DNA of 64,000 bases from JAGTVB01 sp049282355 (GTDB lineage Bacteria; Pseudomonadota; Gammaproteobacteria; HK1). Position 1 is the stretch's first letter; every line of letters starts with the position of its first letter. Below, one piece after another: positions 15,683-22,920 of the stretch. The position numbers were made by a program, and so were the translations under genes. A model generated the notes under the pieces. The model was not told the DNA's origin. It worked only from the letters and a program-made list of their open reading frames with translations, and searched no databases. The DNA lies in assembly GCA_049282355.1 (NCBI GenBank), contig JBAPTW010000158.1, positions 39,112 through 103,111 of the forward strand. Direction: 5' to 3'.

Positions 15683-17101
15683 TCAGGCCCTGCCAATGGT
15701 CATGGGCCGCGGACCGCTAGTCGCCGAGCACCGCCAAGGCGGCAAGCGACCCACGGCACTCCAAATGGGATTTTCTAGCGCCTGGGTCAGCCGGTCGGCG
15801 AGTATCAGCATTCCAACATAGCCAGCGTAGCCGAACTCACGCTCCTGATTGATGTCGAGAAACGGCAGGCGCGCTTTGATAGCGGTGTAAAGATTACGAC
15901 CGCCGGCAACCATAAGATCCGCCCGATGGGTATAGGCGGCATCGAGTAGCGCCCGAGGATTGCCATTCTCAATCATCGGCGCATCATCGCCCATCAGCTC
16001 CCGAATACGCGCCTTATCTTCTTCTGTCGATTTGCGCGTGCCCGTGGCGACCACTTCAATGCCGAGATCCTGTAGTGCACTGACTACGGACCAAGACTTG
16101 ACGCCGCCGGTATAGAGCAATGCTCGCTTGCCACGAAGTCGCTCACGATAGGAGGCTAGAGCTCGGTCGATGACCGCTTCCTCACGGGCGATGAGTGCCT
16201 CGGTACGCTCCATCAGAGAGGCGTCGCCGATAAGCTCGGCAAAGTGGCGCAGCGCGCTGGAGGTGGCCCGCACACCGTAGAAGCTTCCTTCGAACCAGCG
16301 TGTGCCGTAGCGCTCCTCGAGCTTTCGGGCCACATTAACCTGCGCCTTGGAACAGACCAGCATGTTGACCTCTGCCCGATGCATGGTCTGCACTTCGCGA
16401 TAGCGCGCATCGCCCGATAGCGTACAAAGAACGCGCAGTCCCACTTCATCCAGCAGCGGCAGCACATGCCAGAGCTCTCCGGCAATGTTGTATTCGCCGA
16501 TGAGGTTGACATCGTGAATGCGGATACCTAATTCTTTGGCTGCCAGTGGCAGAGGATCAGGCTCGCGTGTGCCGATGACATACTTCACCATGGCCTCACC
16601 GGCAATGCGATTGCCGAGGTTTTTGGTACCGTAAAAGCCGCCCGCATCGATGGGTATCACAGGCACCCCAAAGCGCTGCTCACTGGCCTTGCACACCGCC
16701 TCGATGTCATCGCCGATAAGGGCGGGCACACAGGTGTTATAGACAAAAATCGCGGCCGGAGAGTAGCTTGAGATGGCCTGCTTGACGGCATGAAAGAGGC
16801 GCTTTTCGCTACGCCCCATGATGACATCCTGCTCGGTAATGTCCGTGGTCATGCCAATGCGATATAGGTTTGGCCCTGTAGAGCGTGTGCCGCGGTTATC
16901 CCAGCTGGATCCCGCGCAGGCAATGGCGCCGTGCACGATATGGGCAACGTCGGCGACCGGCAGCAAGGCGATGTTCGCTCCGTCGAAGCAACAACCCCCT
17001 GCGGTGGCGCCGGGTTGCGGTCGTGCACAACCCGATTTCGATCCCTTATTGTGTCTACAGGCTGGCTCGTCGAGCAGCTGTGCGATCGCTTTCGCTTTCA
17101 T
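15683..17101 (-). CDS. nifE: FeMo-cofactor scaffold subunit NifE
   Basis: NifE is the NifD-like subunit of the NifEN scaffold. The cluster-ligand Cys residues fall at 37 (GGCCFDGANIAL), 62 (IACAGSSWDNRG) and 124 (YNTCVPALIGDD). These are the positions known for Azotobacter NifE. An extra Cys sits at 38, next to Cys37. GGFYGTKNLGNRIAGEAM and GGVKSWSVVSALQDLGIEVV are canonical. The 472-residue gene is first in the cluster. AGAGGG lies 4 bases upstream of the ATG and a sigma-54 promoter about 32 bp upstream. Confidence 0.97.
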   Translation of the reverse strand: MKAKAIAQLLDEPACRHNKGSKSGCARPQPGATAGGCCFDGANIALLPVADVAHIVHGAIACAGSSWDNRGTRSTGPNLYRIGMTTDITEQDVIMGRSEKRLFHAVKQAISSYSPAAIFVYNTCVPALIGDDIEAVCKASEQRFGVPVIPIDAGGFYGTKNLGNRIAGEAMVKYVIGTREPDPLPLAAKELGIRIHDVNLIGEYNIAGELWHVLPLLDEVGLRVLCTLSGDARYREVQTMHRAEVNMLVCSKAQVNVARKLEERYGTRWFEGSFYGVRATSSALRHFAELIGDASLMERTEALIAREEAVIDRALASYRERLRGKRALLYTGGVKSWSVVSALQDLGIEVVATGTRKSTEEDKARIRELMGDDAPMIENGNPRALLDAAYTHRADLMVAGGRNLYTAIKARLPFLDINQEREFGYAGYVGMLILADRLTQALENPIWSAVGRLPPWRCSATSGPRPMTIGRA

Positions 17102-17132
17102 AACGCCCTCTCACGGCTTTTTTGGATAGAGG

Positions 17133-17147
17133 GCAACGCCTGTGCCA
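17133..17147 (-). promoter_or_regulatory. Sigma-54 (-24/-12) promoter of nifE
   Basis: On the minus strand the sequence TGGCAC-AGGCG-TTGC matches the RpoN consensus TGGCAC-N5-TTGC exactly. It lies 31 bp before the nifE ATG, so transcription would start near 17121 with a leader of about 20 bases. An AT-rich tract (17157-17190) upstream may allow IHF bending. Confidence 0.9.
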
Positions 17148-17192
17148 TGCGATTAACTATTTAATTTTTTTACAATTATTCAAATAACAGGT

Positions 17193-17208
17193 TGTCGCAA
17201 AACAGACA
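17193..17208. promoter_or_regulatory. NifA upstream activator site (TGT-N10-ACA)
   Basis: TGT CGCAAAACAG ACA is a perfect NifA-type activator sequence. Its centre is about 80 bp upstream of the predicted nifE transcription start, within the usual range. It is the only full match I find between 17148 and 17379. Confidence 0.8.
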
Positions 17209-17253
17209 ATGAAGGAGCAATTGCGCGAACGCCGACAAGTGGCCACGTGGGCC

Positions 17254-17289
17254 GGCAAGCGCAGTAGTTTATAAAACAGCTTCTGAGAG
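17254..17289 (+). repeat. Dispersed intergenic repeat, copy A
   Basis: GGCAAGCGCAG followed by the core TTTATAAAACAGCTTCTGAGA (given here as two pieces). About 28 of 36 positions match copy C at 46151-46186. It lies between the nifE activator site and brnA. Confidence 0.6.
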
Positions 17290-17379
17290 CCCTGATAGCA
17301 TTCTGGTGAACTTCCCGACACTTCCGGCCGCCTGGTTTTGTGTAACAGAATTGGTGATAGGGTTTCAGGACATGAATTT

Positions 17380-17634
17380 TTACGGTTCAGCCTTGCGCGT
17401 CTCCATGTAGGAACGCAAAATCGCGTTGATGCGGGTTTGATACCCCGGTCCCTGGCGTTTCAGCCAGTCGAGCAAATCCTGGTCGAGGCGCAGATAAACC
17501 GCTTTCTTGGGTCGGGGCATCCGCAGTTCGGACTTTTCCCAGAAAGCTTCATCGGTTTCGGGGATATCGGAGTAGTCAATATCCTTGTCTTTCAAGGCCT
17601 CAATTTTCTTCAAGCGTTCTTTCGAGATAGTCAT
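17380..17634 (-). CDS. brnA: BrnA-type antitoxin
   Basis: The 84-residue protein is the DNA-binding antitoxin of a type II BrnT/BrnA pair. A basic/acidic N-terminus (ISKERLKKIEALKDKDIDYS) leads to ETDEAFWEKSEL and RPKKAVYLRLDQDLLDWLK. The last stretch is a ribbon-helix-helix that binds the operator. GYQTRINAILRSYM is the second helix pair. GGAAGG lies 6 bases before the ATG. It overlaps the brnT end by 35 bp, which is typical coupling. It should repress its own promoter together with BrnT. Confidence 0.9.
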   Translation of the reverse strand: MTISKERLKKIEALKDKDIDYSDIPETDEAFWEKSELRMPRPKKAVYLRLDQDLLDWLKRQGPGYQTRINAILRSYMETRKAEP

Positions 17635-17893
17635 AAAAAACCTTCCTTTCCCGGCTGTTGGCTTTTCGGGCAGAAATCAGGCGCGTGTTGTTGCCTCGCA
17701 CGGTGTGCACCACGACCACCGGCGCATCTGGCGATAATATGCCGAGGCTGATTTCCCGGATTTCGCCGTAATTTTGCCGGTCATCAACCCGTGTCAGAAC
17801 GGGACCATCAAATATCTGCTTTGCCTCATCGAAGCTAACGCCATGCTTCTCGAGGTTGGTCTGCTCCTTGGTCTCGTCCCACTCAAACTCCAT
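17600..17893 (-). CDS. brnT: BrnT-type ribonuclease toxin
   Basis: The 97-residue toxin has the BrnT signature FEWDETKEQTNLEKHGVSFD at the N-terminus and RLISARKANSRERKVFYDYL at the C-terminus. BrnT proteins adopt a RelE-like fold and cut RNA. Residues of the central part, including the VVVVHTVRG strand, are intact, so it looks active. No clear ribosome site precedes the ATG. The upstream 30 bp are almost pure A and T, which suggests leaderless or weakly initiated translation. It lies directly upstream of the nifE control region. Confidence 0.9.
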   Translation of the reverse strand: MEFEWDETKEQTNLEKHGVSFDEAKQIFDGPVLTRVDDRQNYGEIREISLGILSPDAPVVVVHTVRGNNTRLISARKANSRERKVFYDYLERTLEEN

Positions 17894-17922
17894 ATTTTAT
17901 ATATAATATATATATACATTAG
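17894..17922 (-). promoter_or_regulatory. AT-rich promoter/operator of brnTA
   Basis: A near-pure A/T tract of alternating TA steps with partial dyad symmetry lies directly before brnT. It contains TATAAT-like hexamers on both strands. By analogy with known BrnTA pairs, this is where the ribbon-helix-helix antitoxin would bind. Confidence 0.4.
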
Positions 17923-18056
17923 GTCAAAAAAATAATTTGCCAGGAACAGTAGAAACAGAATTGCCATTTCTGTATCAGACTCCGTGGAGTGGTTCCCGAG
18001 GAGTCGAAGGCGGCGTTGCGGTTGTGGCAACGGGCTCTGAATATAGGGAGTGACGC

Positions 18057-18669
18057 GTGCGCGATCAGATTCTGCAGGTCTTTGCGAGTGTTATGCCACC
18101 GCTGTTAGGTGTCATGGCCGGTTTCCTACTCTCCCGATGGGCGGACCGAAGCACAAGAAAACGGCAAGTCAAAGCCCGATGGGGTGCGCTATCTGTCGAA
18201 CTCGAATTATGGAAAACAAAGGCTGAGACTTTCCTCCGTGACAAAATTAGCAAGCCACTGTGGCGGCTTCCTACATCTGGGTTTGAAGCTACGGCTATCT
18301 GGATTAGCCGGCGACGGTCAGTTGCGCGAGGAGGAGCTGCTCAACCTCAGTCAGGTTCTCGCGAATGCTCAGGACTTCAATCGTGGCTTGAACTTGGTGG
18401 TAGATACTCAGAGCGGCCCGGAACTCACCGACTTCCACAACCGTAACTTACTCTACGCCGCTAAGCTCACGCCGGATGGTATCGAACGGCTTACTGAACT
18501 CGGCCTACGGCAACCCTTCGAATCAGTCAACTACTACACTCTGGCAAGGAACGTCATTGATAAGTACTTGTCTTGGAGGCGCCGCCCCTGGCGCTGCTTT
18601 GGCGCCGCACCCTTATTTGTGATTGCGCCCTTAATCGAAGCGGGTCTTTTGAGTATGATTAAGATCTGA
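18057..18669 (+). pseudogene. Frameshifted gene for a small membrane-anchored protein of unknown function
   Basis: Two overlapping plus frames read like one protein broken by a frameshift. The first (from 18057) begins MRDQILQVFASVMPPLLGVM, then a membrane helix and a basic KARWGALSVELELWKTKAET stretch. It remains sensible to about KISKPLWRLPTS. The second frame (one base later) becomes sensible from about 18310, with GDGQLREEELLNLSQVLANA and DFNRGLNLVVDTQ, and ends at 18669. The junction lies near 18290-18325. The family is unknown to me. It may be a true pseudogene or a sequencing/assembly error. Confidence 0.6.
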
Positions 18670-18691
18670 TACCTGTTACGAGCTCGATCGG

Positions 18692-20410
18692 ATGAATGAG
18701 GAAAGTCGACGCCCCGGGAACTTCATTCGGCAGATCATCGAAGCCGATGTGAAAGCAAACAAGTATGGCGGGCGGGTGGCGACCCGTTTTCCGCCCGAAC
18801 CGAACGGCTATCTGCATATTGGTCATGCCAAATCCATTTGTTTGAACTTCGGCATCGCCGAGGACTACGACGGTACGTGTAATCTGCGCTTCGATGATAC
18901 CAATCCGCACAAAGAGAACATCGAATTTATCGTCGCCATCAAGGAAGATGTGCGCTGGCTCGGCTACGATTGGCAGGATCGTTTGTACTTCGCCTCTGAT
19001 TATTTCCAGCGGCTCTACGACTATGCGAGAGAGCTGATAAAAAAAGGCAAGGCCTACGTGTGCGACCTCGGTCCCGAGGAGATCCGCACATTCCGCGGTA
19101 CGCTCACCGAGCCGGGAAGGGACAGCCCGTACCGCAACCGCTGCGTAGAGGAAAATCTAGATCTGTTCGCCCGCATGCGGGCCGGCGAGTTTGCCGACGG
19201 ATCGCGGGTGCTGCGGGCCAAAATCGACATGGCTTCCCCCAATATCAACCTGCGCGATCCGACCATTTACCGCATTCGTCACGGTGTTGTGCACCATCAA
19301 ACGGGCGAAGAGTGGTGCATTTATCCCATGTACGACTTCACCCATTGTCTGTCGGACTCTATCGAGGGCATTACGCACTCCCTGTGTACCCTTGAATTTG
19401 AGGATCATCGGCCCCTTTACGACTGGTTTCTGGATGAGCTCGAGGTGCCTTGTCATCCCCAGCAGATAGAATTTTCGCGTTTGGCTTTACAGTACACCCT
19501 AACCAGCAAGCGCAGATTGACGCAGCTCGTGGAAGAAGGCCATGTGGAAGATTGGGATGATCCGCGCATGCCGACTATCGCAGGCATGCGTCGTCGTGGC
19601 TACACGCCCGCTGCCATTCGGGATTTTTGCGAGCGTATCGGAGTAACCAAAGCCGATAATCTCGTCGAGATGAGCCTATTGGAAAATGTCGTGCGCGAAG
19701 ACCTCGATCGGAAAGCGCCACGACGGATGGCGGTACTGCATCCCCTCAAGGTCGTCATCGAGGACTACCCAGAGGGGCACCTAGAGCAAATAGAGGCCCC
19801 CAATCATCCCCAAGACGAGTCGCGGGGTACACACCTGCTGCCGTTTACCCGGGAGATCTACATCGATCGCCATGATTTCATGGAGGATCCGCCGAAGCAA
19901 TTTAAACGCTTGATTCCGGGGGGGGAAGTGCGGTTGCGCTACGCCTATGTGATTCGCTGTAAAGAAATCATCAAGGACGAGCGAGGCGAGATTGTCGAGC
20001 TGCGCTGTAGTCATGATCCGGCCACCCGCGGGGCCAATCCGCAAGGCCGCAAAGTGAAGGGTGTTATTCATTGGGTGTCGGCGATCCACGCCCGCGAGGT
20101 CGAGATCCGTCTCTATGACCGATTATTCGAGCATCCGACACCGGATAAAGCGGGCGACGGCAAGGATTTCACAAAATTCCTGAATCCCAATTCATTGCGG
20201 ACCCTAACGCGCAGCTACGTGGAACTTAGTTTGGAGCAGGCGAAGCCAGGAGACACTTTTCAATTCGAGCGGGAAGGGTATTTTTCCTTGGATGCTGCCT
20301 CCACCCGGGAAGGCAAGGCCATTTTTAATCGCACCGTCACCCTGCGCGACAGCTGGGCCAAAATCGAGAACGAGCAAGGCGTGCTTAGAGGTCCTGCTCG
20401 GAAAAATTAA
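18692..20410 (+). CDS. glnS: Glutaminyl-tRNA synthetase
   Basis: This class I aminoacyl-tRNA synthetase charges tRNA-Gln. The HIGH motif sits in PPEPNGYLHIGHAKSI (residues 42-45). The KMSKS loop is the variant TLTSKRRL near residue 270. RFDDTNPHKENIEF and YDFTHCLSDSIEGITHSLCT are GlnS-specific and separate it from GltX. The 572-residue length and the C-terminal beta-barrel anticodon domain (GVIHWVSA, FNRTVTLRDSW) are normal. The last 4 bp overlap the convergent oxidoreductase gene. Confidence 0.97.
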   Translation: MNEESRRPGNFIRQIIEADVKANKYGGRVATRFPPEPNGYLHIGHAKSICLNFGIAEDYDGTCNLRFDDTNPHKENIEFIVAIKEDVRWLGYDWQDRLYFASDYFQRLYDYARELIKKGKAYVCDLGPEEIRTFRGTLTEPGRDSPYRNRCVEENLDLFARMRAGEFADGSRVLRAKIDMASPNINLRDPTIYRIRHGVVHHQTGEEWCIYPMYDFTHCLSDSIEGITHSLCTLEFEDHRPLYDWFLDELEVPCHPQQIEFSRLALQYTLTSKRRLTQLVEEGHVEDWDDPRMPTIAGMRRRGYTPAAIRDFCERIGVTKADNLVEMSLLENVVREDLDRKAPRRMAVLHPLKVVIEDYPEGHLEQIEAPNHPQDESRGTHLLPFTREIYIDRHDFMEDPPKQFKRLIPGGEVRLRYAYVIRCKEIIKDERGEIVELRCSHDPATRGANPQGRKVKGVIHWVSAIHAREVEIRLYDRLFEHPTPDKAGDGKDFTKFLNPNSLRTLTRSYVELSLEQAKPGDTFQFEREGYFSLDAASTREGKAIFNRTVTLRDSWAKIENEQGVLRGPARKN

Positions 20411-21354
20411 TGTCCCGCGCCCAAATGTAACACCGCCTTGCCAAAAAACCGGCGATCCATGAGGCTTCGCGCAATTCGACCGACTTCGGTCCAGCTCTCC
20501 TGCACCTGAATATAGGTTCGCAAACGACCCCTTCCCAAGAAGGCAAGGAGGCGCTCCAAACCACTTGCCGCAGCCTCCACTTCGGATTCGCGGTAAAGAT
20601 TAAATCCCTCGATTCGCCCCCGTCCCGTCCCAATCATAAATCCGGCGGGCAAAACAGCCTCAAAACCGGCGGTGATGCCGTAGATCACGATAATGCCGTC
20701 GGGTCGTAAAGTCAGGATCGCTTTGCTCAGCAGCTGACCACCAACGCCGTCGACAATCAAGCGGTAAGGGCCGTGTCGAAGCAGATTTTCTCCAGTCCCA
20801 TCTATCAACACATCACTCGCCCCGGCTTCTCTCAAGAGCGCAGCGTGCTTGTCACTGCGAGCCTGGGCGATGACGTCCGCACCCATCAAGTTCGCCAATT
20901 GCACGGCAAATAGGCCGACTCCCCCTGTGGCACCGGTGATCAACACACGACTGCCTAGCAGACGTTCACCGCGCTCAAGGGCAAACAGTGCCGTAAGGCC
21001 CGCCACCGGTAGCGTTGCCGCATCGGCATCGTCGACGCCGTCGGGAATGGCCGCTAGTTCCCTGGTGGGAACGGCGACGCGCTCAGCCCAGCCGGTAGCC
21101 GCCTTGACAAAGCCAACCACTCGGGCGTCAGCCGCTGGGCCGGTACCATCTGCGGCGGCCTGAAGCACAGTACCCGCCACATCCCACCCGATGGAAGCGC
21201 CCAGAAGCCGGTCCTTGGCAAAGTTGAGCTCACCACGGTTTAGGGAAAATGCCGTCACGCGAACCAAGGCCTCGTGAGGGGCCGGCTGAGGTTCACAGGC
21301 TTCTCCTAGAAAGACAGCGCCCGGCAAACCGGGATCGGTCAGTACGGCCCTCAT
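20407..21354 (-). CDS. Zinc-independent quinone oxidoreductase (medium-chain dehydrogenase family)
   Basis: The 315-residue protein is a medium-chain dehydrogenase/reductase of the quinone-reductase type. The N-terminal GroES-like part contains VTAFSLNRGELNFA. The Rossmann domain has ITGATGGVGLFAVQLANLMG (about 140-160), the NADPH-binding loop. The zinc-ligand Cys set of alcohol dehydrogenases is absent, which favours NADPH:quinone or enoyl reductase activity. GGAG lies 6 bases before the ATG. Its stop overlaps the convergent glnS stop. Confidence 0.85.
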   Translation of the reverse strand: MRAVLTDPGLPGAVFLGEACEPQPAPHEALVRVTAFSLNRGELNFAKDRLLGASIGWDVAGTVLQAAADGTGPAADARVVGFVKAATGWAERVAVPTRELAAIPDGVDDADAATLPVAGLTALFALERGERLLGSRVLITGATGGVGLFAVQLANLMGADVIAQARSDKHAALLREAGASDVLIDGTGENLLRHGPYRLIVDGVGGQLLSKAILTLRPDGIIVIYGITAGFEAVLPAGFMIGTGRGRIEGFNLYRESEVEAAASGLERLLAFLGRGRLRTYIQVQESWTEVGRIARSLMDRRFFGKAVLHLGAGH

Positions 21355-21375
21355 CCCATGCTCCTCACCTTCATT

Positions 21376-21735
21376 TCAACTCTCGGGGTTTATCGACTGA
21401 ACTTTCAGCCGCTCGTATTTTGCGTAGAAAACTTCCTCTAGCTCATCGATGATCTCTGATGCGGCCCGCCCCTGAAGGATGTGTTGCGCCATCAGCGTCG
21501 AAGTGTCATTTAGCATGGTCGTCGCGTCAAGCATGGGGTAACTTGCCGAGAGGCGCTTGATGGCGGCAATGACGCTCTCTTCCGACGGGCGCGGCAATAC
21601 CTGCGGCTGCGAAATCGAGGCGGCCTTCTGTCCCGGGCGCGCTTTCAGGAACTCCGCAAATAGAAGCACGGTCTCTCGGTCAGCGGCGCAAAGCGCTGAG
21701 AAGAGCTGAAGCAGCCGCCTTTTCTGTTGCTGCAT
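21376..21735 (-). CDS. Conserved hypothetical small cytoplasmic protein
   Basis: The 119-residue protein (from MQQQKRRLLQLFSAL) is all-helical and soluble. It includes ETVLLFAEFLKARPG and a conserved-looking core PSEESVIAAIKRLSASYPML. The C-terminal helix SEIIDELEEVFYAKYERLK is acidic. The frame runs up to 21822, but the extra 29 residues (Gly/Ser-rich) look untranslated. I recall similar proteins in beta- and gammaproteobacteria, but no function is known to me. It lies 100 bp downstream of the lysR gene and 21 bp before the oxidoreductase, same strand. Confidence 0.7.
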   Translation of the reverse strand: MQQQKRRLLQLFSALCAADRETVLLFAEFLKARPGQKAASISQPQVLPRPSEESVIAAIKRLSASYPMLDATTMLNDTSTLMAQHILQGRAASEIIDELEEVFYAKYERLKVQSINPES

Positions 21736-21834
21736 CGTCACAACGCTTTCTTGCTGTGTTTTATGGCGACTTAGCCCGCCGGTTAACCACTTTAACTTTG
21801 AAGAGCCACTGCCGCTGCCCAAAGCATGGCGAAC

Positions 21835-22770
21835 CTATTCCGACGAGCGCGTCCAGTGCATTAGCCGAGGGCTCTGGTGAGTGCTGCAATAGCCGCGGGC
21901 GAAATTGAGCAACTCCTCCATGGCCCGCATTCGAAACTTCTGCTTTTGGTGCACAAAAGAAAACGGGCGTTCCAGCGGTGGTGACAGATCAAGGGCAACC
22001 AAGGTGCCCAGTGCCAGCTCCTTAGTAATGGTCGTTCGCGACAAAACCGAAATCCCCATGCCCGTCTCCACCGCCCCTTTAATAGCCTCTGGGCTCCCGA
22101 GTTCCATGACGAGATTGAGGCTATCAGGGCTCACGCCAGAGGCTTTGAGATACTCCACCAGAACCTCATAAGTTCCTGAGCCCTCCTCACGGCGAATGAA
22201 GGGGTGGCCGATCAGATCGGTGGCGTGCACTGGGCTTTTCTCCACCAGCGGGTGCCCGGGCGGCACCACCGCCACCAGCTGATCGACGCGGCAAACCTCC
22301 ACCGCAAGATTCTTATTAGACACCGGCGCTTCGACAATACCCAGATCGATCTCATTTTCCTCCACCAGCGAAACGACACCGTCGCTGTTGGCGACGTGAA
22401 GGCGAATCGTCACATCGGAGTACATTTTCTTGAAATCGCCGAGCAACGACGGAAGCATGTACTCGGCAACCGTGGTGCTCGCCCCCAGCAGCAATACGCC
22501 GGACATATCACCCGTGAGCTCCCTCACCGTGCCTTCCATCTCGGCGTAGAGCTCGAAAATGCGCTCGGAATAATTAAAGACCCGTTTCCCCGCATCGGTG
22601 AGGCTGATTCGGTTATGCGTCCTGTCAAAGAGACGGGCATTGAAATGCTCCTCGAGCTGCCTCACCTGGAACGTCACGGCGGGCTGAGTCATGTGGAGCA
22701 CCTCTGCCGCTCGCGTAAAGCTAAGCATGCGCGCTACGGTGTGAAACACTTGCAGCCGGCGATCAGCCAT
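21835..22770 (-). CDS. LysR-family transcriptional regulator
   Basis: The 311-residue regulator has the LysR N-terminal winged helix: LQVFHTVARMLSFTRAAEVL then HMTQPAVTFQVRQLEEHF. The periplasmic-binding-like effector domain contains LLLGASTTVAEYMLPSLLGDF and GSGTYEVLVEYL. The LGASTTVAEYMLP wording resembles the CysB/CbbR-like branch, but the effector cannot be told from sequence. ATG 22770 has GGGAG 8 bases upstream; the frame is open further to 22845. It is on the same strand as the RND operon, about 150 bp downstream of it. Confidence 0.93.
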   Translation of the reverse strand: MADRRLQVFHTVARMLSFTRAAEVLHMTQPAVTFQVRQLEEHFNARLFDRTHNRISLTDAGKRVFNYSERIFELYAEMEGTVRELTGDMSGVLLLGASTTVAEYMLPSLLGDFKKMYSDVTIRLHVANSDGVVSLVEENEIDLGIVEAPVSNKNLAVEVCRVDQLVAVVPPGHPLVEKSPVHATDLIGHPFIRREEGSGTYEVLVEYLKASGVSPDSLNLVMELGSPEAIKGAVETGMGISVLSRTTITKELALGTLVALDLSPPLERPFSFVHQKQKFRMRAMEELLNFARGYCSTHQSPRLMHWTRSSE

Positions 22771-22920
22771 CTCAAGCACTCCCAACAATGTATTTTGCGG
22801 TGGCGCAACCTGCCGAAGAAATCCCTCACGCCTCGGCCGCCCCAATTCAAACCTTAAGAAAAGCTTATCGTACCTTCAATTTCGCTTATGTATTATTCCC
22901 GAAAAAGCACTCGTCTGCCA

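Noticed and set aside
22204..22857. 217-residue plus-strand frame antisense to lysR
   Set aside because: It lies wholly opposite a clear LysR gene and shows His/Arg-rich shadow composition.
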